Shown piece by piece: positions 16,403 through 26,140 of a DNA stretch of 64,000 nt (its first letter is position 1; every line of letters begins with the position of its first letter). The stretch spans positions 456,976 to 520,975 of the forward strand of contig NZ_JAGHZS010000005.1 of assembly GCF_017745275.1 (NCBI RefSeq), written 5' to 3'. The notes below the pieces were generated by a model. That model searched no databases. It saw nothing but the letters and a program-made list of their open reading frames with translations, and was not told where the DNA came from. The position numbers were made by a program, and so were the translations under genes. The stretch is from Chitinophaga sp. Lineage in GTDB: Bacteria; Bacteroidota; Bacteroidia; Chitinophagales; Chitinophagaceae.

Positions 16403-18490
16403 ATGTCTTTAAAAAGAGACTCCTATATCATAGGTTCGGGACTGACACATGATGGCTCCGTTTGTCTGATGAAAAATGGAAGTATTTTAGTAGCAGTGGA
16501 AAAGGAAAGAATTACCCGTCTGAAACATGATGGACTAAATGATGCAGATGCGATCGACTATTGTCTCCATGCAGCAGGTATTACCCTACACGATATAGAC
16601 CTGGTGGTGCAAAACTCCAACTACGGTTTTTTCGAATATGGTAACGGGCATTACCATGGCCCCCGGCATTTTACCTCCACATTGGATGTGCCGGTAGTAA
16701 CGATCTCTCATCATCTGGCTCATGCCTACTATGGCATAGGCAGCAGCCCGTACGATCAGTCCGCCGTCCTCGTACTGGATGGCTGCGGAAGCCTTTATGA
16801 TGAATGCATAGACTTAAAAGATGCACTGATTCTGCCGGATAATATTCCTCATGATCTGCTGCATCTGTATGTGGAAAAGGACAGCTTTTATCACTATCAT
16901 AATAACCAGCTAAGTACCATCTGCAAGGATTTTTCTCCTTTTGGCCTGGTGCTAAAGGAATATCCAATGCATCCCACTTCTGCCATGCACTCTATTGGCG
17001 GTGTATATGCATCTATTACGGCGTATTGTTTCGCTAATGGCGATGATACCGGCAAACTCATGGGACTGGCTCCATATGGTAAGCCAGGTGTTTACGATTA
17101 CTCCATTTTTGAATTGAAAAACGGGCGGGTATTTGTCAACTACGACTGGATGAAGACCTTCCGGCAACCGGTAAGATCCCAGGCGGATTTCTGGAACAAC
17201 TTCCAGTACTATGCAGACATTGCGTATTGGGCGCAAAAAGAAACGGAAAGGGCTATCCTGTATTTAATCCGCTCCCGGAAAGAACTGACCGATGCGGATA
17301 ATTTATGTTATACCGGTGGTGTGGCATTAAATGCAGTGGCCAACGCAAAAATTCTAAAGGAAAACATATTTAAAAATGTTTACTTCACACCGGCAGCCGG
17401 AGATAACGGGTTGGCCATTGGTTGCGCCTACTACGGCTGGCTGGAAGTGTTGAAAAGGGAAAGGATAAAACATAATGGCAGCTCCTGTTTTGGGAAAGTA
17501 TATTCCGCCGGTCAGATAAAAACAGAAATATCAAATTTTGTGCTGCCAGATAAACTATCCGGTAAATTATTTATTGATACCTTTTTTGAACATCTCCCTT
17601 TTTTCTTCCGGAAAGAAGAAACAGACAAAGAGCAGTTTTGCATGCAGTTTGTCATTTCAGGCGTCGGTAATTTTTCTTTTCTGATAACACCAGGTAAAGT
17701 ATCAGTGAATGAAGATGCCAGCCTTCAGGCCGATTGTGTATTTTATGCGGATAGTATTACCTTCATTAATGCTGTCAATGACAGCGCTACATTTTTTAAA
17801 TCCAAACAAAAAGGGAATACTTTTATATTAGGTGATTTCGGATATTTCCTGCGCGTGATCCGAATGGAGGAACTGGTGGCCACCACCCGCAAACTAAGCC
17901 AGGAGCAGCCAGCATTTAAAAAGATTCATTTCTCGGAAGAAAGCGACGTTTTTGCCGCTACCGCCAGGTTACTGGCAGATGGAAAAGTAATCGGCTGGTT
18001 CCAGGATGGTTGCGAATTTGGGCCGCGGGCACTAGGGAACCGCAGTATCCTGGCTGACCCCAGGAAAGCAGGCGTACAGAAATTTATTAACAACAAAGTA
18101 AAGTTTCGGGAAGATTTTCGCCCTTTTGCACCTGCTGTGTTGAAGGAACATGTTTCCGATTATTTTGAGTTTGAAGGAGACAGCCCTTATATGATTTTAG
18201 TAGCCCCTGTAAAACAGGAATGGAAAGACAAAATTGCCGGCGTAGTACATGTAGACAATTCCTGCAGGATACAAACAGTTACCAGTGAAAGCAGCCCCAA
18301 ATTTTATCAGCTTATCCGGGAATTTAAGTCTCTTACAGATATCCCGGTACTATTGAATACCTCTTTCAATAAAAAAGGAATGCCCATTGTTGAAACTCCT
18401 TCACAGGCGCTATCTTACTTTTTTGAATGTGCGCTGGATTGCCTCGTGATCGACAATTATATTATCACCAAAGAATTGAACGAAGCATAA
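16403..18490 (+). CDS. NodU/TobZ-type carbamoyltransferase with SCP2-like insertion
   Basis: A 695-residue member of the O-carbamoyltransferase family, which moves a carbamoyl group from carbamoyl phosphate, via carbamoyl-AMP, to a hydroxyl or amino group of a natural product. The Kae1-like N-terminal domain shows GLTHDGSVCLMKNG, the metal-binding HHLAHAYYG (His103/His107), GKLMGLAPYG and GGVALNAVANAKI. The C-terminal YrdC-like domain shows GWFQDGCEFGPRALGNRSIL and LLNTSFNKKGMPIVETP. Typical members are about 570 residues; the excess sits at about 380-500, between the two domains, and resembles an SCP2 sterol-carrier domain (FSFLITPGKVSVNEDASLQA, then FKSKQKGNTFILGDFGYFLR). In this operon it should carbamoylate the lipopeptide, or possibly a free amino-acid precursor. 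Core function is well supported; the insertion call is by pattern. Confidence 0.88.
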   Translation: MSLKRDSYIIGSGLTHDGSVCLMKNGSILVAVEKERITRLKHDGLNDADAIDYCLHAAGITLHDIDLVVQNSNYGFFEYGNGHYHGPRHFTSTLDVPVVTISHHLAHAYYGIGSSPYDQSAVLVLDGCGSLYDECIDLKDALILPDNIPHDLLHLYVEKDSFYHYHNNQLSTICKDFSPFGLVLKEYPMHPTSAMHSIGGVYASITAYCFANGDDTGKLMGLAPYGKPGVYDYSIFELKNGRVFVNYDWMKTFRQPVRSQADFWNNFQYYADIAYWAQKETERAILYLIRSRKELTDADNLCYTGGVALNAVANAKILKENIFKNVYFTPAAGDNGLAIGCAYYGWLEVLKRERIKHNGSSCFGKVYSAGQIKTEISNFVLPDKLSGKLFIDTFFEHLPFFFRKEETDKEQFCMQFVISGVGNFSFLITPGKVSVNEDASLQADCVFYADSITFINAVNDSATFFKSKQKGNTFILGDFGYFLRVIRMEELVATTRKLSQEQPAFKKIHFSEESDVFAATARLLADGKVIGWFQDGCEFGPRALGNRSILADPRKAGVQKFINNKVKFREDFRPFAPAVLKEHVSDYFEFEGDSPYMILVAPVKQEWKDKIAGVVHVDNSCRIQTVTSESSPKFYQLIREFKSLTDIPVLLNTSFNKKGMPIVETPSQALSYFFECALDCLVIDNYIITKELNEA

Positions 18491-18616
18491 TTGCCTATAT
18501 ATAACATGGCTTTTTATTACCCGGTTGGCAAACCGCCATCTGTACGCCTTTAATGCTTTCTATCCGGCCGATTATTGTTTGTACCCTCTTTCTATCACTA
18601 AAAATCCTGATTAATC
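18491..18616. other. Short intergenic gap before the loading NRPS
   Basis: These 126 bases contain no gene, no GC-rich terminator and no exact TAnnTTTG element, so read-through transcription from the upstream genes is likely. Confidence 0.5.
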
Positions 18617-21600
18617 ATGAGTTTGTCCTCAATGCTGATGAGAGCCGCCGCGGCTGATACTGCCGGTGTTACACTCGTTTGCATGAATAATATTGAAGAA
18701 ACGATTAGCTATAAGTCGTTGTACAGGCAATCCCTGATGATGTTGGGTCATCTGCAGGAAGCAGGACTGAAAGAAGGAGATGAGCTGGTATTACAAATAG
18801 AGGAAAACCGACTTTTTATACCCATTTTCTGGGCATGTATCCTGGGAGGAATTATTCCGGTGCCGTTGAATCCCGGAGTGCAGGCAGCGCAGAAAATGAA
18901 GCTTTTCAAAGTATGGGGCTATCTTAACAACCCTTATTTCATCACAGATAGTGGCGCCTTTGAAAAGGCCACGGATTTACTGGATTCGCCGGAAATGTCT
19001 GCTGTTGGCAATAGTATCCAGGAACGTCGCATTTTTCCGGAAAAATTGTTAAGCGAAGGGAAAGAAGGTATCATGGCTGATTCCAGAGAAGACAGCATCG
19101 TTTATATTCAGTTTTCTTCCGGCTCTACCGGCGATCCCAAAGGGGTTATATTGACCAACGATAACCTGCTTTGTAATATAGAAGATATCATTACATCACT
19201 GCAAATATCTGTAGCTGATAAATTACTCAGCTGGATGCCTATGACGCATGATATGGGCATGATCGGTTTTTTACTGGCGGGTATTTATATGAATATAGAT
19301 ACAGTTAATATTCCTACCTCACTTTTTATAAGAAGACCGTTGTTGTGGATGGAAAAAGCAGCAGCGCATGAGGCCAGTGTATTGTATTCTCCCAATTTCG
19401 GACTGCAGTATTTCCTCGCCGCCCTGGATAAGAAAACGGCTTATCAATGGGATTTATCCGGCATAAGAATTATTGTAAATGGTGCGGAGCTGATCTCCGA
19501 CAACATTTGTAAAACCTTTACCGCCGCATTGGCGCCTTATGGATTGCGGCAACACGCTATTGTTGCAGCGTATGGACTGGCAGAAGCTGCTGTGGAAGTG
19601 TCCACAACGGTACCGGGAACCGCACTGAATGCTTATTATCTCCACAGATTACATCTGAATATCGGCGAGGAAATCCAGGTGATTGCTCCTGCAGATCCTG
19701 CGGCGGTATGTTTTGTTGAAGTCGGAATAGCTGCCACCGCCTGTAAGGTCAGGATCTGCAATGATCGTGATCAGGTGCTGGCTGAAAATAAGATGGGGCA
19801 TATCCAGATAAAAGGACGCAACGTAACCCAGGGATACTATAACTATCCCGAAGCCACCAAACGCGTTTTTACAGCAGACGGCTGGTTGAAAACAGGTGAT
19901 ACCGGTTTTTTAATCAATAACCGCCTGATAGTGGTAGGCCGCATCAAAGATGTTTTTATAATTAACGGCCAAAATTATTATCCGCAGGATATAGAACAGA
20001 TACTGGTCAGGGCAGGTGTGGCAGAACCGGGTAAAATTGTAGCCGTAGGAGGGAGGAACCATCACAACAGCAAAGATGAATTGCTTGTATTTGTGCTATA
20101 TAAAGGAAATGAAGCTGCTTTCCAGGCAGTGAGCGACCTGGTAGGCAATATCCTGTGGAAGGCTGTTGGTATTTACGCCGACAGGATATTGCCGGTTAGA
20201 AAAATTCCCAAAACCACTAGCGGCAAAGTGCAAAGGTTTGAGCTATGGAACAGGTATATTTCCGGTGAATTTAATATTGATCACGGAGATGCCCGCATTG
20301 GTGGCACTTCATCTCCGGGAACTGTTTCCTCCGAATGGCTGGCCGCAACAGTAGTGGCTTTACTAGGCGATAATAGCATTACCCCACAAACGGATCTGCT
20401 GGAATATGGCATCAATAGTCTTACAGCCATGCGCTTTGTAGCAAGGATAAAACAAAAAACAGGTTTGTCATTGCCGGTGGAAGCAATCTTCAGATTACGT
20501 ACCATTGAAAGTATCCGGCAGCAACTGGCAACAGCTGCAATAGATAATGTCTATCCACCTTTAAAACAGGGAAACACCCTTTTGCAGCGGAGCCTAACTA
20601 CAGGGCAGGAACGCATTTTCATGGAGTACCTGTTGAACGAAGATAGCTCGGGGTACAACCTGCCGGTGATCTATGATGTAAAAGGCGCATTGCAATGGCC
20701 ATCTATTCATAAAGCTTTCCGGCTGTTGGTAGAGAAGTACACGACGCTGCGCACTTCCTTCAAAATAACCGCTGATCGTCCGGAACAGGTTATCCACGAA
20801 TACCACGATGACTTATTTAATCCAGAATATACTGATCTGAGGTCAGTGCCGGATCCCGAAAGCGTATTGGAGGAAATCAGTAGTGCTTTTATTAGCAAGC
20901 CATTTGACCTGCGGATTCCTTCACAGCTAAGAGTGAATGTGATACAAACAGGAAAGGCATCTTACCGTATCGTGTTCGTAATACATCATATCCTGGTTGA
21001 TGGCTGGTCATTAGCATTGCTCTGTGAAGAATTGTCGGCACTCTATAATCAACTGGCGCAGGGAAATGACAGCATTGATGCAGGGAGGGCCGCTTTTCAA
21101 TATAACGATTACGTGGTATGGCAACAGGACCTTGAGCAAAGCTACATTTTCAGTCAGCATAAAAAGTATTGGCTGCATGAACTGGAAGAGTTACCGGAAC
21201 CTGTTCCCCTGTTTCCTGTTAAACTCAGCGGCGCCACCATATTATCCGGGAAAATAAGCACACAAAGATATTGCCTGGACGCAACGGAAGTAGCGCAGTT
21301 GAAAACGTTGGCCCAAAAGCATCATACTTCTCCTTTTACTGTAATAATTACACTCATCAACATTATTGCACACCGGTATTCCCGGGAAACAGATATCACC
21401 ATTGGATTCGAAGTAGCCGGCCGTATCCTGGAGGAAATGGAGGATATAATTGGTTATATGCTGAATACGCTTTGCCTGCGGGTAGAAGTGGAAGGAACCA
21501 CTTCTTTTTCAGACCAGCTGGAAATAGTTAAAAGCAAAGTTTTTTCCGCAATGGAGCATCAGCTGTACCCGGTGGAATACCTGATCAATGATAAGCAAAT

Positions 21601-23731
21601 CAATACGGTCCACTACGGAAATGCTTTATTTAATGTACTGGTGTTGTACCAGAATTTCCATCAGCACGATTACCAACTGCAATTGAACAACTGTGAGATA
21701 AACAGGCGGCAGCTGGACGTTTCAGACGGGTACATGGATACGGTGCTGGAATTTTCTGAACAAAAGGATGAACTGGGACTGGCGATACATTTTAATAACG
21801 AAAGGCACCACGGTGCAACCGCTGATCAGTTTGTAATACATCTCAGGAAGTTATTGGAGGCAGTATACAAGGAAGAAAACAGACAGATCATCAAATACGA
21901 TTTTCTGACAGACCGGGAAAAGGAGATGCAGTTAAGTATCATCAGCGACGCGGCAGAAACGATGTCGCAGAAACTTCCTGTTCACCTTCAATTTGAGCAA
22001 AATGCCTTTATGGTACCGGATGCCATTGCATTGGAAGCTGAAACGGAAACTTATACTTACAAACGGCTGAATCAATGTGTAAACAGACTGGCCAATTTCC
22101 TGAAGAGCAATTATGCGATAGGGGCCGATGACTGCATTGGCTTCTGGGTGGGAAGAAATGAATACATCGTTATTGCCATGCTGGCAGTACTGAAAGCGGG
22201 AGGTACTTATATTGCCATAGATACCGATTGCCCGGTGATCAGGGCCGGAAAAATAATGGAAGAATGCCAGATGAAATTGTTGTTGGTAGATAATATGTAT
22301 CTGGACCAACTGGAAAATGATTTTGACGGCGAATTTCTTGTGAGCATAGAAAGCATCATTGAGGCAACCGAAAATTGCGAAAACCCGGCGTATACCGGGC
22401 AAATGAGCGACCTGGCCTACCTGATCAATACCTCGGGATCAACAGGTACCCCTAAGGCGGTGATGATTACCCATGATACGCTGTCTGATTACGTAAAGCA
22501 GTTTGTGAGCTATTTTAAGATAACCAGCAAAGACGTTTTTGTGCAGCAATCTTCTGTTGCCTTTGATACCATCATTGAAGAAGTGTTTCCCGCATTGTGT
22601 TCAAAAGGGAAAATAGTTATTGCCGATAAAGGAGGATGGGATATTGATGAGTTGTTGACGGTAATTGCCAGGAAAAATGTCACCATTCTTTCAACTTCGC
22701 CGCTGGTGTTGAACGAAATAAATAAACAGGTAGACAGCCGTATAGGCACCCTTCGGATCATTATCAGCGGAGGTGAAGTACTGAGGAGCACCTACATCAA
22801 TAACCTGCTGCAGAATGTGGTGATCTATAACACCTATGGCCCGTCGGAAACCACCGTATGCGCCACCTACAAAATGCTGACTTCCATCGACGATGTTGCG
22901 TTAATCGGGAAGCCTGTCAGTAACCGCGCAGTATACATCCTGGATCAGCAGTTGCAGATGATGCCGCTGGGATGTACCGGTGAAATTTTTATAGAAGGTG
23001 GTTTAGCAAGAGGTTATCTCAACATGCCAGCTCTCACTGCGGAAAAATTTATCCCCCACCCGTTTAAGCCCGGCAAAAAACTTTACCGATCCGGCGATCT
23101 GGGCAGGTATACAGAAAGTGGAGATATTGAATTCATAGGCCGTAAAGATTTCCAGGTGAAAGTAAGAGGCCATAGGGTAGAACTGGAAGAAGTGGATAAA
23201 GTAATTAACCAGTATCCGGATGTCATAATGGCCGTCACCTTACTAAAGTCCCAGACAGATTACCTGACGGGATACCTGGTGGTGAAAGAGGGATTTAAAG
23301 AAGGAGCGCTTCGGGTACACCTCAGTCGTTACCTACCTTCCTATATGATCCCTTACCGTTTTGAAATACTCGATAGTATCCCGCTTACCCCATCTGGTAA
23401 AACCGATAGAAAACTGCTGGCCGGAAAAAACAGCAATGGCAGACAGCCAGACAGGGAGCAGGAGCTGGTGACAGCGGTAACGAGAACAGAGGAAAGCCTG
23501 GTCCGGATGTGGCAAAAAATACTCGATAGAAAAGAAATCGGCATTACGCATAATTTCTTTGATTTGGGTGGGCATTCTATTAAAGCACACCAATTGCAAA
23601 ACCTTATTTATGCAGAGCTGGCGATTGATGTGAAATTGGCGGATATCTTTATTTACCCCACTATCCGGGAGTTAAGCGCCATTATTGATCAGGCGGAAAC
23701 AGAAATTTATAACTACATAGAGATTTCTTAA
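18617..23731 (+). CDS. Loading NRPS: FAAL-ACP-C-A-PCP
   Basis: A 1704-residue starter enzyme. Residues 1-560 form a fatty acyl-AMP ligase: FSSGSTGDPKGVIL, the FAAL-typical WMPMTHDMGMIGF, APYGLRQHAIVAAYGLAEAA and GRIKDVFIINGQNYYPQDIE are diagnostic and separate it from an amino-acid A domain. An ACP (about 575-640, phosphopantetheine Ser in YGINSLTAM) carries the acyl chain. A condensation domain (about 658-1090, HHILVDG) joins it to the first amino acid. The A domain (about 1120-1600, SGSTGTPKAVMITH) reads as code DTESIGTVCK, close to lysine-type codes. The terminal PCP has FFDLGGHSI. The protein therefore starts N-acylated peptide synthesis. No epimerase follows, so residue 1 should be L. 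It passes the chain to the next NRPS, which has an N-terminal docking domain. The ABC exporter gene begins 43 bases downstream. Confidence 0.93.
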   Translation: MSLSSMLMRAAAADTAGVTLVCMNNIEETISYKSLYRQSLMMLGHLQEAGLKEGDELVLQIEENRLFIPIFWACILGGIIPVPLNPGVQAAQKMKLFKVWGYLNNPYFITDSGAFEKATDLLDSPEMSAVGNSIQERRIFPEKLLSEGKEGIMADSREDSIVYIQFSSGSTGDPKGVILTNDNLLCNIEDIITSLQISVADKLLSWMPMTHDMGMIGFLLAGIYMNIDTVNIPTSLFIRRPLLWMEKAAAHEASVLYSPNFGLQYFLAALDKKTAYQWDLSGIRIIVNGAELISDNICKTFTAALAPYGLRQHAIVAAYGLAEAAVEVSTTVPGTALNAYYLHRLHLNIGEEIQVIAPADPAAVCFVEVGIAATACKVRICNDRDQVLAENKMGHIQIKGRNVTQGYYNYPEATKRVFTADGWLKTGDTGFLINNRLIVVGRIKDVFIINGQNYYPQDIEQILVRAGVAEPGKIVAVGGRNHHNSKDELLVFVLYKGNEAAFQAVSDLVGNILWKAVGIYADRILPVRKIPKTTSGKVQRFELWNRYISGEFNIDHGDARIGGTSSPGTVSSEWLAATVVALLGDNSITPQTDLLEYGINSLTAMRFVARIKQKTGLSLPVEAIFRLRTIESIRQQLATAAIDNVYPPLKQGNTLLQRSLTTGQERIFMEYLLNEDSSGYNLPVIYDVKGALQWPSIHKAFRLLVEKYTTLRTSFKITADRPEQVIHEYHDDLFNPEYTDLRSVPDPESVLEEISSAFISKPFDLRIPSQLRVNVIQTGKASYRIVFVIHHILVDGWSLALLCEELSALYNQLAQGNDSIDAGRAAFQYNDYVVWQQDLEQSYIFSQHKKYWLHELEELPEPVPLFPVKLSGATILSGKISTQRYCLDATEVAQLKTLAQKHHTSPFTVIITLINIIAHRYSRETDITIGFEVAGRILEEMEDIIGYMLNTLCLRVEVEGTTSFSDQLEIVKSKVFSAMEHQLYPVEYLINDKQINTVHYGNALFNVLVLYQNFHQHDYQLQLNNCEINRRQLDVSDGYMDTVLEFSEQKDELGLAIHFNNERHHGATADQFVIHLRKLLEAVYKEENRQIIKYDFLTDREKEMQLSIISDAAETMSQKLPVHLQFEQNAFMVPDAIALEAETETYTYKRLNQCVNRLANFLKSNYAIGADDCIGFWVGRNEYIVIAMLAVLKAGGTYIAIDTDCPVIRAGKIMEECQMKLLLVDNMYLDQLENDFDGEFLVSIESIIEATENCENPAYTGQMSDLAYLINTSGSTGTPKAVMITHDTLSDYVKQFVSYFKITSKDVFVQQSSVAFDTIIEEVFPALCSKGKIVIADKGGWDIDELLTVIARKNVTILSTSPLVLNEINKQVDSRIGTLRIIISGGEVLRSTYINNLLQNVVIYNTYGPSETTVCATYKMLTSIDDVALIGKPVSNRAVYILDQQLQMMPLGCTGEIFIEGGLARGYLNMPALTAEKFIPHPFKPGKKLYRSGDLGRYTESGDIEFIGRKDFQVKVRGHRVELEEVDKVINQYPDVIMAVTLLKSQTDYLTGYLVVKEGFKEGALRVHLSRYLPSYMIPYRFEILDSIPLTPSGKTDRKLLAGKNSNGRQPDREQELVTAVTRTEESLVRMWQKILDRKEIGITHNFFDLGGHSIKAHQLQNLIYAELAIDVKLADIFIYPTIRELSAIIDQAETEIYNYIEIS
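20590..23700 (+). other. Module 1 (C-A-PCP), predicted basic residue (Lys/Orn-like)
   Basis: The first elongation module follows the FAAL-ACP. Ten pocket positions read by hand against GrsA give D-T-E-S-I-G-T-V-C-K (from AFDTIIEEV, ILSTSPLV, RIIISGGE, YNTYGPSETTVC and SGKTDRK). This resembles the bacitracin lysine code DAESIGSVCK; Orn is an alternative. The C domain accepts an acyl-ACP donor, so it is functionally a starter C domain. Confidence 0.5.
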
Positions 23732-23773
23732 TATTTACTGATGAAGATCAGCTCACTCCGAGATAATTAGACT

Positions 23774-25405
23774 ATGAATATTTTTAAGCTTTTTCAGTCC
23801 AGGTCCGTTTACTTTTATTTTTTCCTGGTGCTCCTCAGCCTGGTAGGAAGTATTACCAATTTAGGCATGTTGATGACGATCAACATTGCCCTTGGGGGAA
23901 AGTCCATTTTTTCTTTAGGGAAATATGCTTACCTGATATTTATAGTGTTTATGGTGTTTTCTTTTGTTTCGAGTATGCTGTTTCAGAATTACATGGTCCG
24001 GCTAAGTAATGAGATGACGCTTGACCTGGAGCTGAAGCTTATTAAGAAAGTAAGAAATGCTTCTTTTGAATCTTTTGAGCGACTGGGTACGGAGAAATTG
24101 TATGCCGCCATTTCTGATACCCGTGTGCTGAGCCGGGTACCGGAAGTATTCATTGGGTTTGTTAATGCCGCCGTCACCATTGTATGCTCGCTGATTTACT
24201 TTATGTGGGTGTCTCCAGTGGCCTGTGTTATTGTTATCATTCTGATGTTTTTTCTCCTGGTAATATACCTGCACCAGAATAAAAAAGTAGAGAACGACCT
24301 GAATAAAGTAAGGGATTTGCAGGATGTATATTATGGCTTTATCCGGGAACTGGTGGATGGATTTAAACAGGTCAGAATCTCTTTTCTGAGGAATAGTAAT
24401 CTATATGACAAATACATCCTGGTCAACAAGGAAAAGTCCATGTCACTGAATGTTAAAACATCCAAGCGTTATGTCAGAACAGAATTAATCGGTGCGTACA
24501 GTTGGTACCTGGTGTTGGGATTTGTGATTTTTTTCCTGCCTATGATGGTAAATATCAGCGTGCCTGAACTTACGGCATTTATAACAACCGTATTATTTAT
24601 GAAAGCACCGGTGTCCCAAATTATTATGGTGGTTCCTTTTTATACAGGTTTAAAGATTGCAATAAACCGTATTGAAAGAATTGATACCCTGCTGGAAACA
24701 GATACCGTACCTGAATATACCGCGAATGCAGCTGAATTTCATTCCGTGCGATTTGAGAACATTATTTGCCGGTATGAAAGTAATGACCACTCTTTTGAAC
24801 TGCGGGTACCGGACTTCAAAATCAGTAAACAGGAAATTGTTTTTATCATAGGCGGTAATGGCAGTGGTAAAACAACTTTTATTCACCTGTTAACAGGTTT
24901 ATGTAAACCCATTTGCGGACAGGTATATCTCAACGATAAAGAAATTACCTGGCAGGAATTCCAGTTGTTCAGTAATAATATGGCAGCGGTATTTAGTAAT
25001 CATCATCTTTTTACAGAAAATTATGATGAACATGAGCTGACAGCGAACAATGAATATTTAAATCACTTCACCCATCTGCTCAATTTAAAGGGTGTACTTA
25101 GAATTGATTATGAAAAGGAGCGGATTGATACAAAAGTATCTAAAGGACAGCAGAAAAGAATTGCGTTGTTAATGGCACTGATGGAGAAGAAACCCATCCT
25201 GGTGCTGGATGAATGGGCTGCGGAGCAGGATCCTTTTAATAAAAAGAAATTTTATACGGAGTGGTTAACGCTACTCCGGGATATGGGGCAAACGATTATT
25301 GCGGTGTCTCACGACGATGAGTTTTATCATGTACCTGACAGGTTGGTGAAATTTAATTATGGTCAGATTGTCAGCGATACAAGATTAGTACAGGTAGAAT
25401 TATAA
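23774..25405 (+). CDS. SyrD/PvdE-type cyclic-peptide ABC exporter (fused permease and ATPase)
   Basis: A 543-residue half-transporter. About six membrane segments lie in residues 1-300, followed by an ATPase domain at about 315-540. Walker A is GGNGSGKTT, the signature is VSKGQQKR (the degenerate form usual in SyrD/PvdE proteins rather than LSGGQ), Walker B is PILVLDEW with AAEQDP, and the H-loop is AVSHDDEF. Members export lipopeptides or siderophore precursors across the inner membrane. It lies 42 bases after the loading NRPS and 12 bases before the thioesterase gene, inside the operon, so the lipopeptide is the probable cargo. Outer-membrane passage would need another component not found in this window. 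Confidence 0.93.
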   Translation: MNIFKLFQSRSVYFYFFLVLLSLVGSITNLGMLMTINIALGGKSIFSLGKYAYLIFIVFMVFSFVSSMLFQNYMVRLSNEMTLDLELKLIKKVRNASFESFERLGTEKLYAAISDTRVLSRVPEVFIGFVNAAVTIVCSLIYFMWVSPVACVIVIILMFFLLVIYLHQNKKVENDLNKVRDLQDVYYGFIRELVDGFKQVRISFLRNSNLYDKYILVNKEKSMSLNVKTSKRYVRTELIGAYSWYLVLGFVIFFLPMMVNISVPELTAFITTVLFMKAPVSQIIMVVPFYTGLKIAINRIERIDTLLETDTVPEYTANAAEFHSVRFENIICRYESNDHSFELRVPDFKISKQEIVFIIGGNGSGKTTFIHLLTGLCKPICGQVYLNDKEITWQEFQLFSNNMAAVFSNHHLFTENYDEHELTANNEYLNHFTHLLNLKGVLRIDYEKERIDTKVSKGQQKRIALLMALMEKKPILVLDEWAAEQDPFNKKKFYTEWLTLLRDMGQTIIAVSHDDEFYHVPDRLVKFNYGQIVSDTRLVQVEL

Positions 25406-25417
25406 CTATTCAATTTG

Positions 25418-26140
25418 ATGGTTCCGGTTAACGTATTCTGTATCCCGTTTGCAGGAGGTAATAAATACTCTTACAGGGAGTATGAGCAATGCGCTCCTGC
25501 TCATATTAATATTATTCCGCTGGAATATCCCGGCAGGGGAAGCCGTATCAGGGAGGGCTTCATAAAAGATATGGATGCCCTGGTAGACGATATATATCAA
25601 CAGATGAGCAAGGTGGGCTTTCAGCACAACTATGCTATATATGGTCACAGTCTCGGTGGTGTAGTAGCCTTGTTTCTGGCCAGGAAGATCCTGGCGGAAC
25701 GACAGCGCAAACCCCTGCATTTGTTTATTACCGGAACTACGGGACCCTCTTCTCCCGCCAGGCAGGCGAAGAAAAGGTACCTGCTCAGCAAGGAAGATTT
25801 TATTGAAGAATTGAAAGAGCTGGACGGATGCCCTGAAGAGATATTGAATAATCCGGAAATGCTGGATTATTTTGAACCTATACTGAGAGCTGATTTTGAG
25901 GTGTCCGAAACCTTTAATTACGTGCCGGCCCACCCCCTTGATCTTTCCCTTACGGTAATTACAGGTACGGAAGAAGATATGGAAACGGAAGATATCCGTA
26001 TGTGGCAATTGGAAACTAGCCGCCTCGTAGATTTCAGGCAAATGCCGGGAAAACATTTTTTTATTTTTAACAACGCTGCAGAGATATTAAATATAATATC
26101 AGAGAAAATCCTCTTACATACAAAAGCAATTTTTTTATGA
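25418..26140 (+). CDS. Type II thioesterase (editing enzyme of the NRPS)
   Basis: A 240-residue alpha/beta hydrolase of the GrsT/SrfTEII family. It shows PFAGGN near residue 11, the nucleophile in GHSLGG (Ser78), Asp187 in GTEEDM and His213 in MPGKHFF, matching the SrfTEII triad in spacing. Such enzymes remove wrong acyl groups from phosphopantetheine arms and so rescue stalled carriers. The ATG at 25418 is preferred over the TTG one codon upstream. Its stop overlaps the start of the hydroxylase gene as ATGA (26137-26140), which indicates translational coupling. It does not replace the chain-releasing thioesterase, which has not yet been reached at the window end. Confidence 0.93.
   Translation: MVPVNVFCIPFAGGNKYSYREYEQCAPAHINIIPLEYPGRGSRIREGFIKDMDALVDDIYQQMSKVGFQHNYAIYGHSLGGVVALFLARKILAERQRKPLHLFITGTTGPSSPARQAKKRYLLSKEDFIEELKELDGCPEEILNNPEMLDYFEPILRADFEVSETFNYVPAHPLDLSLTVITGTEEDMETEDIRMWQLETSRLVDFRQMPGKHFFIFNNAAEILNIISEKILLHTKAIFL

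Noticed and set aside
25406..26056. A 216-codon minus-strand frame opposite the type II thioesterase
   Set aside because: The plus strand encodes a full thioesterase with catalytic triad; the opposite frame is a shadow.
25418..26140. The thioesterase as the chain-releasing (macrocyclising) enzyme
   Set aside because: It is a stand-alone type II enzyme in mid-operon, and the assembly line is still incomplete at the window end.
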